Positions 7,278-13,763 are shown, counted from the stretch's first letter. The stretch: 18,630 nt of DNA from an uncultured Bacillota bacterium (GCA_958352855.1 CATWQE010000053.1:1-18630), one strand, 5' to 3'. Program-made: numbers and translations. Notes: generated from the sequence alone by a model not told the origin.

Positions 7278-7934
7278 ATTTTTTTGTCTGCTCTCTAAAA
7301 AAAGTAAAACAGGATACGGATTCAGAGCATGCTCTGCTTCCTTTTGCGTCTTTACATAGATTCCCACATGCAAATGACAGGGAAACTTTCCTCTGGTTCC
7401 TTCCTCTCCATACCCTGTATCTCCCAGAAATCCCAGAATTTCCCCTGCCTTCACTACATCTCCTGCCTGAAACTGCCTTTCATAAGAAGATAAATGAGCA
7501 TAATAAAAGAAACCTCCTCCAGGACTTCGAATTCCGATTCTCCATCCCCCAAGAGGCAGCCAGCCTACGGTTTCCACAACCCCCTCTGTCATACTTACCA
7601 CCGGATAATATTCCCGTCTGTCATACATGCCAAATACATCACACCCTTCATGCATCCGCTCCCCTCCGTAATTGCGCGCCTCATGCCAGGTGTTCTGAAA
7701 AGAAAAACTCTCCCCGGCATCTTCCAGTCTCCCTGCCACAGGAAAATATTTCAGATCCTCCCAAAACTCCAGATACTGTTCCATTTCCTCTGTCTCTACT
7801 CCTGCCTTTTGAAACCATTTTACCGGCATCCCTGCCTGACGAAAAGTATCCAAAGATGTTTTATCCCTCATGCTCCCGATTATCTGTATATCAAAAAACA
7901 GCAGAAGACACAGCATGAGCATCCATTTTTTCAT
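7266..7934 (-). CDS. Secreted LytM/M23-family metallopeptidase
   Basis: From the ATG at 7934 the protein has 222 residues. An N-terminal signal or anchor (MKKWMLMLCLLLFFDIQIIG) implies export. The peptidase domain carries HEGCD (His95, Asp99) and HLHVG (His189), the expected zinc ligands, with a further active-site histidine at His147 in YYAHLS. All are present, so it is probably an active endopeptidase acting on peptidoglycan cross-bridges or stem peptides. The start was chosen because GGAGG lies 7 bases upstream; the frame stays open to a GTG at 7964, but that has no convincing ribosome binding site and would disturb the signal peptide. The ribosome binding site and ATG form one arm of a long inverted repeat. 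It lies downstream of pepD and may be co-transcribed with it. Confidence 0.9.
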   Translation of the reverse strand: MKKWMLMLCLLLFFDIQIIGSMRDKTSLDTFRQAGMPVKWFQKAGVETEEMEQYLEFWEDLKYFPVAGRLEDAGESFSFQNTWHEARNYGGERMHEGCDVFGMYDRREYYPVVSMTEGVVETVGWLPLGGWRIGIRSPGGGFFYYAHLSSYERQFQAGDVVKAGEILGFLGDTGYGEEGTRGKFPCHLHVGIYVKTQKEAEHALNPYPVLLFLESRQKNFFY

Positions 7935-8003
7935 AAAAATCCTCCGCCTGCCATAAGAGAACACCTACATATCATCTTATGCGCCTGCGGAGGATTTTAT
8001 GAC
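7931..8003 (-). promoter_or_regulatory. Inverted repeat covering the M23 ribosome binding site and start codon
   Basis: On the minus strand the upstream arm contains TCATAAAATCCTCCGC (8003-7988) and the downstream arm contains GCGGAGGATTTTTATGA (7947-7931). They pair over 16 bases with one bulged T. An inner CATAAG/CTTATG stem continues the hairpin beyond a small internal loop. The downstream arm includes the GGAGGA ribosome binding site and the ATG of the M23 gene, so the folded RNA would hide both. The run ATTTTT after the GC-rich part also makes it look like a pepD terminator. Which role applies cannot be decided from sequence. Confidence 0.65.
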
Positions 8004-8014
8004 TCACAGCCCGT

Positions 8015-9463
8015 TTATTTTATTCTTTTCAATACTGCTAATAAATACTCCCATACACGCTCTACAGAAGAAATAGACAATTTCTCTTCTGTGGTATGGA
8101 TATTCTGCATATCAGGACCTAAGGATACGCAGTCAAGTCCCGGGATTTTTTCGTAAAAGAGTCCACATTCCAGACCTGCATGAATCACCTTGACCTCTGG
8201 CTCTCTGTGGTACATTTCCCGAAATACATCCACCATAAGAGGACGAAGGGCAGAATCCTGTTTATATTCCCAGGAAGGATAATCTCCCTCTATCTGGAAG
8301 TCTCCACCCAGAAATTCTGTCAAATAAGCAATTTTATCTGCCAGAGCTTTTTTTGCGCTTCCCACAGAGCTTCTTACACTGGCAGAGCCCACCAGCGCCT
8401 TTGGTGTGAGATTGGTAATACCCAGATTACAGGAAGTCTCCACCAGACCATCCATAAAGCCACACATTTTCTGAATGCCATTTGGATACTGTAACAGGAA
8501 AAACAGAACTTTCTCCTGGCTTACCGGGTGCAGTACCGGTTCTGTTCCAATCCCCTGGGCTTCTACAGTAACGCAGATTTCCTCATCGCTGCCTGTATAT
8601 TCTTTTTTAAGAGCTTCTGTGAAAACCTTTGCATACGCTGCAATGGCGTTTCCCTCCTCTTTTCCTGCCAGAATCAAAGCATTTGCAGTCCTTGGAATGG
8701 CATTATCCTTCAAGCCTCCGTTTAATTCTGAAATAGCATACGCGCCCTGCTCTTTTGCCTCTTTTAAAAACCGCGCCAAAAGCAAGGTGGCATTTGCCCT
8801 GTTCTTATCAATTTCGGCTCCGGAATGTCCTCCGGCAAGACCGGAAACTGTAACCTTCCACTTCTCATTGGTTTCTTCCTGATACCGGACAGGAAGTTCA
8901 GAAACCGCGGTCATACCACCCGCACATCCTGCCCAGAGATAGCCTTCCTCCTCTGAATCCAGATTAATCAGGCATTTTGCCTGCAAAGGAGAAGCATCCA
9001 GAGCAGTGGCTCCCAGAAGACCGATTTCCTCATCCACAGTAATAACAACTTCCAGCGCCGGATGTTCCAGGGTATCATCCTCCAGAAGCGCCAGCCCATA
9101 GGCAACAGCAATTCCGTCATCGCCTCCAAGGGTAGTACCCTGCGCAGAAATATAGTCCCCTTCAACCTGAAGCTTTAAAGCATCCCTGGTAAAGTCATGA
9201 CTGCTGCCAGGTTCCTTTTCGCATACCATGTCCATATGTCCCTGAAGCATCACTGTAGGGGCATTTTCATAGCCCTTTGCTGCAGGCTTAAATAGAATCA
9301 CATTGTTACTTTCATCCTGAATATAACGCAGTCCATGCTCTTTGGCAAAGCTTACCAGATAATCACTGATTTCTCTGGTATTTCCAGAACCATGGGGAAT
9401 CTTTGTGATTTCCTCAAAATAATGAAACACCCTTTCAGGCTGTAAATTTTCTAAAACACTCAT
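8015..9463 (-). CDS. pepD: Aminoacyl-histidine dipeptidase (M20 family, PepD)
   Basis: The 482-residue cytosolic zinc dipeptidase hydrolyses Xaa-His and other dipeptides. Metal and catalytic residues are all visible: His76 and Asp78 in LQGHMDMVCEK, Asp115 in LGGDDGIAVAYGLALLED, Glu145/Glu146 in VDEEIGLLGA, Asp169 in NLDSEEEG, and a late His at about 456 in NIHTTEEKLS. A dimerisation or lid domain lies between about residues 180 and 390, as usual for the family. Two in-frame ATGs exist; I prefer 9463 because AGGAGG is 7 bases before it, while the ATG at 9469 (adding Met-Asn) directly abuts the ribosome binding site. The gene is divergent from ylbJ and followed by the inverted repeat before the M23 peptidase gene. 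Confidence 0.96.
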   Translation of the reverse strand: MSVLENLQPERVFHYFEEITKIPHGSGNTREISDYLVSFAKEHGLRYIQDESNNVILFKPAAKGYENAPTVMLQGHMDMVCEKEPGSSHDFTRDALKLQVEGDYISAQGTTLGGDDGIAVAYGLALLEDDTLEHPALEVVITVDEEIGLLGATALDASPLQAKCLINLDSEEEGYLWAGCAGGMTAVSELPVRYQEETNEKWKVTVSGLAGGHSGAEIDKNRANATLLLARFLKEAKEQGAYAISELNGGLKDNAIPRTANALILAGKEEGNAIAAYAKVFTEALKKEYTGSDEEICVTVEAQGIGTEPVLHPVSQEKVLFFLLQYPNGIQKMCGFMDGLVETSCNLGITNLTPKALVGSASVRSSVGSAKKALADKIAYLTEFLGGDFQIEGDYPSWEYKQDSALRPLMVDVFREMYHREPEVKVIHAGLECGLFYEKIPGLDCVSLGPDMQNIHTTEEKLSISSVERVWEYLLAVLKRIK

Positions 9464-9494
9464 GTTCATACCTCCTGCTGATTTCTACTCCCTA

Positions 9495-9522
9495 TTCTTA
9501 CACATTCTTTGGGAAATAGCAA
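9495..9522 (-). promoter_or_regulatory. pepD: Possible sigma-A promoter for pepD
   Basis: On the minus strand TTGCTA (9522-9517) and TAAGAA (9500-9495) are separated by 16 bases, about 30 bases upstream of the pepD start. The match to consensus is moderate. The same divergent gap (9470-9602) holds a CATATATT at 9544-9551 on the plus strand. This resembles a sigma-E -10 and would suit ylbJ, but its -35 region is poor, so I do not call it as a promoter. Confidence 0.4.
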
Positions 9523-9602
9523 GCATGAAACCTAAAACCTTCCCATATATTAAACACAGAAATGATTCCAAAACAGCTTTATAAAGAATTGGAGGGATAA
9601 GC

Positions 9603-10550
9603 ATGAAGCGCCTGGCTGTTATCTGTGGTTTTCTTATTTTTCTCAGTTTCCTGCTTTTCTTTCCAAAGCATGCCCTGGCTCATGCCAAAGCCGGACTTAT
9701 GCTTTGGTTTTATACCCTTCTTCCTTCTCTGCTTCCCTTTCTCATTCTTTCTAATTTACTCCTTCACACAGGGATTTTGGATAACTTCATGCAAAAATCT
9801 CAGATATTCTGGCGCAAATCCTTTGGTCTGTCCAGCCAGGGCGCCTATGCCCTGGTTCTTGGCATTTTCTGCGGTTATCCTATGGGAGCCAAAATCACAG
9901 CAGATTTGTATGAAAAACACCGAATTTCCAAAGAAGAAGCCTCCTATCTCCTTACCTTTTCCTCTTATCCCGGTCCCTCCTTTTTGTCTGCATACTTGTG
10001 TACCGGACTTTTTAACCGCCCCTATCTGGTAATACCCACCTATATCATTATCTATCTCTCTGGAGTTTTCTGCTCACTTTTTACCAGACGGTTTTACCGG
10101 TCCGCTTCCGTCTCCGCTTGTACCTTTTCGGCAAAAAAAGAGATATCCGCCTCTCCTTCTTTTGGAGAACTGCTGGATATCTCTATTATGAACGGTTTTG
10201 AAACCATTGTCCGACTGGGAGGATACATCATTCTTTTTTCCATTCTTCAGGGTATGTTAAAACTGCTCCTGCTGTCTGCTCCTGACATCAAATACCTGAT
10301 TTTGGGATTCATTGAAGTGACAACCGGAACTTCAGAACTGCTTCACAGCTCCTATCCTTTTTCCCTTACTTATCCCCTGGCTCTTGGATTTACCTCCCTT
10401 GGGGGACTGTGTATTGCAGCTCAGACAAAATCTGTGTTGGGTAACACAGATCTTTCCTTAAAACCTTACGTCCTGGGAAAACTATGCTGTTCTGTCTGCG
10501 CCTTTGTCCTGGCTTACTTATTAGTCAAAATCATCAAAATCGTCATCTAA
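9603..10550 (+). CDS. ylbJ: Sporulation integral membrane protein YlbJ
   Basis: The 315-residue polytopic membrane protein belongs to the YlbJ family, with a nucleoside-recognition/Gate-type fold and a role in spore formation in Bacillus. Hydrophobic helices fill most of the chain (about 3-22, 31-56, 80-98, 138-158, 200-222, 265-285 and 292-315). The FCGYPMGAK segment at about 92-100 is a family hallmark, and SSYPGPSF lies at about 120-127. It is shorter than the roughly 400 residues I recall for Bacillus subtilis YlbJ. GGAGGG lies 8 bases before the ATG. The neighbourhood, with coaD and rsmD close by, matches the ylbH-ylbI-ylbJ region of Bacillus, which supports the call. The last 30 coding bases overlap convergently with the acidic tail of the next gene. 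Confidence 0.88.
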   Translation: MKRLAVICGFLIFLSFLLFFPKHALAHAKAGLMLWFYTLLPSLLPFLILSNLLLHTGILDNFMQKSQIFWRKSFGLSSQGAYALVLGIFCGYPMGAKITADLYEKHRISKEEASYLLTFSSYPGPSFLSAYLCTGLFNRPYLVIPTYIIIYLSGVFCSLFTRRFYRSASVSACTFSAKKEISASPSFGELLDISIMNGFETIVRLGGYIILFSILQGMLKLLLLSAPDIKYLILGFIEVTTGTSELLHSSYPFSLTYPLALGFTSLGGLCIAAQTKSVLGNTDLSLKPYVLGKLCCSVCAFVLAYLLVKIIKIVI

Positions 10551-11219
10551 TTCATCATCTTCAAAATCATCATAGTCGTCATCATATTCTTCTTCTGCTG
10601 GTTCCTGAGCTTTGGCATATTCAGGAGCTACTGCAGAAGGAGCTTCACTCTGTGCCGGCTGTTCCGGAACACCCTGGCTAAGCTGCTGAGAAAGCTGGGC
10701 GCGGTTCTGTGCGATAACGTCCACAGAAGACTGAAGAGCCTGCAAAAATTCCTGATATTTTCCTGCTGCATCTTCTAACATGCTGTTTGCAATCTGACCC
10801 ATGTTTGCCATCATCTCATCTGTGTAAGATACTGCGCTGTAACGCAGGGCATTTGCCTCATTTGCAGCCGCATCAATAATTTCCTGTGCCTGCTGATTTA
10901 CCGCATTAATGGTTTCATTTGCCTGTGCATATGCCTGCTGCATAACTTCAGACTCTTTTACCATTTCCTGTACCTGTACCTTGGTATCTTCAATAATCTT
11001 ATCTGCTTTTGCCTGTGCATCCTGTAAAATTGCATCCTTATTGCTGATAATCTTCTGATATCTCTTAATTTCATCTGGAGTCTTCAGACGCAGTTCTCTT
11101 AACAGTTCCTCAATTTCTTCCTTATTTACAATAATTTTTGTAGTGGAAAGCGGCTGATACTTACAGCTCTCTACGTATTCTTCAATTTCTTCAATGATTT
11201 GTTCTATTCTACTGCTCAT
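10521..11219 (-). CDS. Coiled-coil protein with acidic C-terminal tail (DivIVA-/ATPase-subunit-like)
   Basis: From the preferred ATG at 11219 the protein has 232 residues. Residues about 30-170 are strongly helical with heptad-like patterns (KRYQKIISNKDAILQDAQAKADKIIEDTKV), resembling DivIVA or V-type ATPase stalk subunits; homologues are often labelled simply 'ATPase'. A Gln/Pro/Ala-rich linker follows. The last about 25 residues are almost all Asp/Glu with Tyr and Phe (EEEYDDDYDDFEDDELDDDFDDFD). No catalytic motif is visible. An earlier ATG at 11225 lies only 3 bases from the AAGGAG site, so the second Met, 9 bases away, is more likely. It is last in the operon after coaD. The acidic tail is encoded opposite the hydrophobic end of YlbJ. 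The function is unknown; a scaffold role is speculative. Confidence 0.8.
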   Translation of the reverse strand: MSSRIEQIIEEIEEYVESCKYQPLSTTKIIVNKEEIEELLRELRLKTPDEIKRYQKIISNKDAILQDAQAKADKIIEDTKVQVQEMVKESEVMQQAYAQANETINAVNQQAQEIIDAAANEANALRYSAVSYTDEMMANMGQIANSMLEDAAGKYQEFLQALQSSVDVIAQNRAQLSQQLSQGVPEQPAQSEAPSAVAPEYAKAQEPAEEEYDDDYDDFEDDELDDDFDDFD

Positions 11220-11244
11220 CTTCATTTTCTCCTTATTGTATAGA

Positions 11245-11739
11245 TTACTTCCTATGGTTCATCCCGCTCAGTTTTGCTTCTACCTGGCGCACCACATACT
11301 CCGGTACAAATTTGGAGATATCAGCTCCGAAAGACGCCGCTTCCTTCACTGTTGTGGAACTTAAATAGGCATACTGAAGACTGGTTGTCAAAAACATGGT
11401 ATCCACATCTGTTGACAGAATCCGATTGGTCTGGGCCATCTGAAGTTCATATTCAAAATCCGTAATTGCCCGCAGTCCCCGGATAATTACTTTGGCTTCG
11501 CAGCTTTTTGCAAAATTCACCGATAATCCTCCAAAAGATTGTATCTTCACATTTGGAATATCACCTGTTATATTCTCTAATATATTAACACGTTCTTCTA
11601 CAGAAAACAACGGACTTTTTACAGAATTATTCAAAACTCCTACAATGACCTCATCAAAAAGAGCTGCCGCCCTTTTGATAATATCCAAATGACCATAGGT
11701 TGCCGGGTCAAAGCTTCCCGGATAAATTGCTCTTGTCAT
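11245..11739 (-). CDS. coaD: Phosphopantetheine adenylyltransferase
   Basis: The 164-residue enzyme transfers AMP from ATP to 4'-phosphopantetheine, giving dephospho-CoA, the penultimate step of coenzyme A synthesis. The nucleotidyltransferase signature is YPGSFDPATYGHLDI (residues 6-20), with TYGH (14-17) as the T/HxGH motif. IIRGLRAITDFEYELQMA carries Arg87 and Arg90 of the phosphate-binding loop, and YLSSTTVKE (125-133) is the ISSTxxKE-type motif. The length is standard for the family. AAAGGCAAGAG precedes the ATG. It follows rsmD by 17 bases, the classic rsmD-coaD pairing, and precedes the coiled-coil gene by 25 bases. Confidence 0.97.
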   Translation of the reverse strand: MTRAIYPGSFDPATYGHLDIIKRAAALFDEVIVGVLNNSVKSPLFSVEERVNILENITGDIPNVKIQSFGGLSVNFAKSCEAKVIIRGLRAITDFEYELQMAQTNRILSTDVDTMFLTTSLQYAYLSSTTVKEAASFGADISKFVPEYVVRQVEAKLSGMNHRK

Positions 11740-11756
11740 GCTCTTGCCTTTCTGCT

Positions 11757-12308
11757 CTACTTCTTTTTTACAAATACATGCTGATTTGTCTTGTATTTCT
11801 TTTCCTTTATAATGGAAAAACCATATGCATCCAGATAATCAAATCCGGTTTCCAAAGAGGCTTCCACTACAATCAGGGTATCTTTTGTCACGTAAGAGGC
11901 ATCTTTTAATACTTCAAGCGCCTGCTTTTCCAATTCCTTCTGGTACGGCGGGTCCATAAAAATGCAGTCAAAAGGTTCTTCTCCCTCCAGTTGTGCCAGA
12001 ACCTGAACTACATCGCCTGTATAAATCTGGCCTCTTTCCTCAAGCTTTGTAAAACGGAGATTTTCCCGAATCACTGCCGCTGCTTTTCTGTTTTTTTCCA
12101 CAAAGGCACAATAATCTGCACCTCTGCTTAAAGCTTCTATGCCGATTCCTCCGCTGCCTGCAAACAAATCCAGAAATCTGCTTTCACACAAATGAGGCTG
12201 AAGCATATTAAACAGGGTTTCCTTAATTCTATCTGTGGTAGGTCTGGTCTCCATACCTGCAATAGTCTTCAGCGGCATACTTTTTGCGCTTCCTGCAATC
12301 ACTCTCAT
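11757..12308 (-). CDS. rsmD: 16S rRNA (guanine966-N2)-methyltransferase
   Basis: The 183-residue SAM-dependent methyltransferase acts on G966 of 16S rRNA during 30S assembly. The N-terminus MRVIAGSAKSMPL and RPTTDRIKETLFNML (about 22-36) are RsmD hallmarks. SAM-binding motif I is LDLFAGSGGIGIEALSRGA (about 46-64), and the catalytic DPPY motif is Asp119-Tyr122 in FMDPPYQKE. Length and motif order are typical. The ribosome binding site AAGGAA overlaps the end of mgsA, with 5 bases between the two genes. It stands directly before coaD, as in many Firmicutes. Confidence 0.97.
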   Translation of the reverse strand: MRVIAGSAKSMPLKTIAGMETRPTTDRIKETLFNMLQPHLCESRFLDLFAGSGGIGIEALSRGADYCAFVEKNRKAAAVIRENLRFTKLEERGQIYTGDVVQVLAQLEGEEPFDCIFMDPPYQKELEKQALEVLKDASYVTKDTLIVVEASLETGFDYLDAYGFSIIKEKKYKTNQHVFVKKK

Positions 12309-12313
12309 ATCTG

Positions 12314-12715
12314 TTATTCCTTCCAGCGGTTCAGACGATAATCCAAATCACCCTGATCCAGACCCAGAATCAGGGATTCCGCAGTTGCAATGTTGGTAGC
12401 AATGGGAATGTTATACTGGTCGCAGCATCTGGAAATCTGATATACGTCCGGTTCCTTTGGGTTAATCATTGATGGATTGTAAAAAAAGATGACCATATCA
12501 ATGTCTCCCCGTTCAATCATCTCTGTAAACTGCTTGTCGCCTCCCATGCTGCCCGGCAGAAACTTATGGACATGGAGATTTGCAGCTTCTTCTATTCTTC
12601 TTCCTGTGGTACCTGTTGCATAGATTTCATGCTTTGCCAAAATATTTTTATAAGCAATACAGAAATCTTCAATCAAAGCTTTTTTACTGTTATGTGCTAT
12701 AATCCCAACGTTCAT
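12314..12715 (-). CDS. mgsA: Methylglyoxal synthase-like protein with altered active-site residues
   Basis: The 133-residue protein has the MGS fold. The start MNVGIIAHN, the phosphate-binding ATGTTG at about 33-38, GSMGGDKQ at about 55-62, DMVIFFYNPS, EPDV, and IPIATNIATAE all align with MgsA, which converts dihydroxyacetone phosphate to methylglyoxal. Compared from memory with E. coli and Bacillus MgsA, the catalytic-base aspartate (E. coli Asp71) is kept as Asp60 and Asp101 is kept in EPDV. Asp20 is Asn (AHN), Asp91 is Asn (FFYNPS), His98 is Lys, and the usual SGP before the GGD is PGS. It is therefore a family member whose activity is uncertain. It is the first gene of the operon. Its promoter is near consensus and an inverted repeat surrounds the -35 box. 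AAGGA precedes the ATG. Confidence 0.8.
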   Translation of the reverse strand: MNVGIIAHNSKKALIEDFCIAYKNILAKHEIYATGTTGRRIEEAANLHVHKFLPGSMGGDKQFTEMIERGDIDMVIFFYNPSMINPKEPDVYQISRCCDQYNIPIATNIATAESLILGLDQGDLDYRLNRWKE

Positions 12716-12748
12716 TTACATCATCCTTATTTTTTTAATTACTTCAGA

Positions 12749-12766
12749 AGAGCAACTGTCTGCTCT
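12749..12766 (-). promoter_or_regulatory. Small hairpin in the mgsA-like 5' leader
   Basis: AGAGCA and TGCTCT pair around a 6-base loop within the predicted 60-base untranslated leader of the mgsA-like gene. It does not overlap the ribosome binding site and has no U-tract, so it is neither a terminator nor an obvious translational switch. It may affect transcript stability. Confidence 0.35.
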
Positions 12767-12783
12767 ACTTGCAGTCCAGAGTA

Positions 12784-12812
12784 ATTATAGCAAAAACACC
12801 AACTTCTTGCAA
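12784..12812 (-). promoter_or_regulatory. Sigma-A promoter of the mgsA-rsmD-coaD operon
   Basis: On the minus strand TTGCAA (12812-12807) and TATAAT (12789-12784) are separated by exactly 17 bases, and TGC directly before the -10 makes it also an extended -10. The predicted transcription start is near 12777, giving a leader of about 60 bases before the ATG at 12715. This is one of the strongest promoters in the window. Confidence 0.85.
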
Positions 12813-12829
12813 TTATTTTTTGGTGTTTT
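12793..12829. repeat. Operator-like inverted repeat around the -35 box of the mgsA operon
   Basis: Arms AAAACACCAA (12793-12802) and TTGGTGTTTT (12820-12829) are perfect 10-base inverted copies 17 bases apart. One arm lies in the promoter spacer, the -35 box lies between the arms, and the other arm lies upstream. Because the arms are upstream of the predicted start they are not transcribed, so this is not an RNA hairpin of the operon. It fits a binding site for a dimeric regulator. Confidence 0.6.
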
Positions 12830-12922
12830 ATACATTTTTTACAAAAACAACTCTGTCATGCAAATCCGACTATTTATTGTAATACATTTCTCAGAATTTG
12901 TCAAAATATGAAAGAACTTCTA

Positions 12923-12951
12923 GTGTAAAAAAATTTATATTTCACATACTA
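12923..12951 (+). promoter_or_regulatory. Sigma-G-type promoter of the spore protein gene
   Basis: CATACTA (12945-12951) matches the forespore sigma-G -10 consensus CATWHTA exactly. GTGTA (12923-12927), 17 bases upstream, matches four of five positions of the -35 consensus GHATR. The predicted start is near 12958, about 36 bases before the ATG. Forespore expression is expected for an alpha/beta-type spore protein. The rest of the 278-base intergenic region is A/T-rich and holds the mgsA promoter and repeat. Confidence 0.65.
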
Positions 12952-12993
12952 CCATTGTAACAAAAAAATCAAATTCCAAAGGAGGAACAAAAA

Positions 12994-13221
12994 ATGTCTA
13001 ATAATACTTCTTCTAACAGAGCAGCAGTACCAGAAGCAAAAGGTGCCTTAAACCGCTTCAAATATGAAGTTGCCAATGAATTAGGTGTACCTCTTACAGA
13101 TGGGTACAACGGAAACCTGACTTCCAAACAGAACGGTTCTGTCGGCGGATATATGGTGAAAAAAATGATTGAAGCTCAGGAACGTCAGATGTCCGGAACA
13201 GGTTCTTCCCAGCAGTTCTAA
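12994..13221 (+). CDS. Alpha/beta-type small acid-soluble spore protein
   Basis: The 75-residue protein coats and protects spore DNA and is degraded by the GPR protease at germination. Both family blocks are present: KYEVANELGVPL (residues 23-34), containing the GPR cleavage context after Glu25, and the DNA-binding block NGSVGGYMVKKMIEAQE (47-63). A short polar N-terminus and a Ser/Gln-rich C-terminal tail flank them. AAAGGAGG lies 8-9 bases before the ATG. The gene is monocistronic, with its own sigma-G-like promoter and a strong terminator. Its presence shows that the organism belongs to a spore-forming lineage. Confidence 0.95.
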   Translation: MSNNTSSNRAAVPEAKGALNRFKYEVANELGVPLTDGYNGNLTSKQNGSVGGYMVKKMIEAQERQMSGTGSSQQF

Positions 13222-13250
13222 GCCGGAAGCCTAATGCAGTAGACACGTAA

Positions 13251-13304
13251 AAAGAGGGGTTTTCTTCTATTATCTCTTGAGATAATAAAAGGAATCCCCT
13301 CTTT
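13251..13304. terminator. Bidirectional terminator between the spore protein and DUF6465-like genes
   Basis: AAAGAGGGG (13251-13259) pairs with CCCCTCTTT (13296-13304), and inside it TATTATCTC pairs with GAGATAATA around a 2-base centre. T-rich sequence follows on the plus strand (CTTTGTTCTTCTT) and TTTTT follows on the minus strand. It therefore ends both convergent transcripts. Confidence 0.88.
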
Positions 13305-13315
13305 CTTTGTTCTTC

Positions 13316-13702
13316 TTACAGATTGATTTTTCTTCCGCCTTCTGCAACTTCCTGATTTACTACATAATAAGCCGCATGTTCTTCCGGTTTCACATAAATC
13401 TGTACGTCCTTGATATCGCTTTCCTTTTTTCCTGTTTCATCCATCCAGGCTTTTTTCACGTTTGCTCTGATTTCATCTAAATTATATTCAGCTCCTGCAA
13501 ACTGGATATAAACAGTTTCTTTTGCTTCTGCTTTCTTTGCCGCTGCTGTAGATGCAGCCGCTTTTTTTGCAGCAGCCCTCTTTACAGGTGCCTTTTTTGT
13601 AGAAACGGGTTCTGTCTTAATTTCTTCTGTCTTCGCCGGAGTAGTCATTTCTGCTGCTGTAGTTGTCTTTGCAGTCTTTGTGGTTGTCTTTCTAACTGAC
13701 AT
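13316..13702 (-). CDS. DUF6465-like protein with histone-like Lys/Ala/Thr-rich N-terminus
   Basis: The 128-residue protein has two parts. Residues 1-60 are low complexity, rich in Lys, Ala and Thr (KKAPVKRAAAKKAAAS), like eukaryotic H1-type or AlgP-type tails, and probably disordered and nucleic-acid binding. Residues 63-128 form a compact domain beginning VYIQFAGAEYNLDEI and containing DVQIYVKPEEHAAYYVVNQE. This resembles what I recall as DUF6465, common in Lachnospiraceae and of unknown function. There is no signal peptide or membrane helix. GGAGGAG lies about 8 bases before the ATG, and a near-consensus promoter stands 33 bases upstream of the start, so expression should be strong. The gene is a single-gene unit between recG and the shared terminator. 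The domain name is from memory; the two-part architecture is seen directly. Confidence 0.78.
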   Translation of the reverse strand: MSVRKTTTKTAKTTTAAEMTTPAKTEEIKTEPVSTKKAPVKRAAAKKAAASTAAAKKAEAKETVYIQFAGAEYNLDEIRANVKKAWMDETGKKESDIKDVQIYVKPEEHAAYYVVNQEVAEGGRKINL

Positions 13703-13734
13703 TTCATTCTCCTCCTTTTTTCTATGTCTAACCT

Positions 13735-13763
13735 ATCATAAACCTTTTTTGCGAATTTTTCAA
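13735..13763 (-). promoter_or_regulatory. Sigma-A promoter of the DUF6465-like gene
   Basis: On the minus strand TTGAAA (13763-13758) and TATGAT (13740-13735) are separated by 17 bases, followed about 33 bases later by the ATG. The rest of the gap to recG (13764-13947) holds no gene. It contains two similar segments with AAATCCCC followed by CTTTTT, at about 13850-13870 and 13899-13921. No clear recG terminator is visible. Confidence 0.8.

Noticed and set aside
7935..7964. GTG start ten codons upstream of the chosen M23 start
   Set aside because: It has no good ribosome binding site, places charged residues before the signal peptide, and the ATG at 7934 has GGAGG at ideal spacing.
7494..8156. 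220-codon open frame on the plus strand opposite the M23 and pepD genes
   Set aside because: It spans two intact genes and their intergenic hairpin, and the translation has no family features. It is a shadow frame.
9544..9551. CATATATT as a sigma-E -10 for ylbJ
   Set aside because: The -10 match is good but no acceptable -35 is found at the right distance, and A/T-rich spacers give such matches easily. It is left as a note only.
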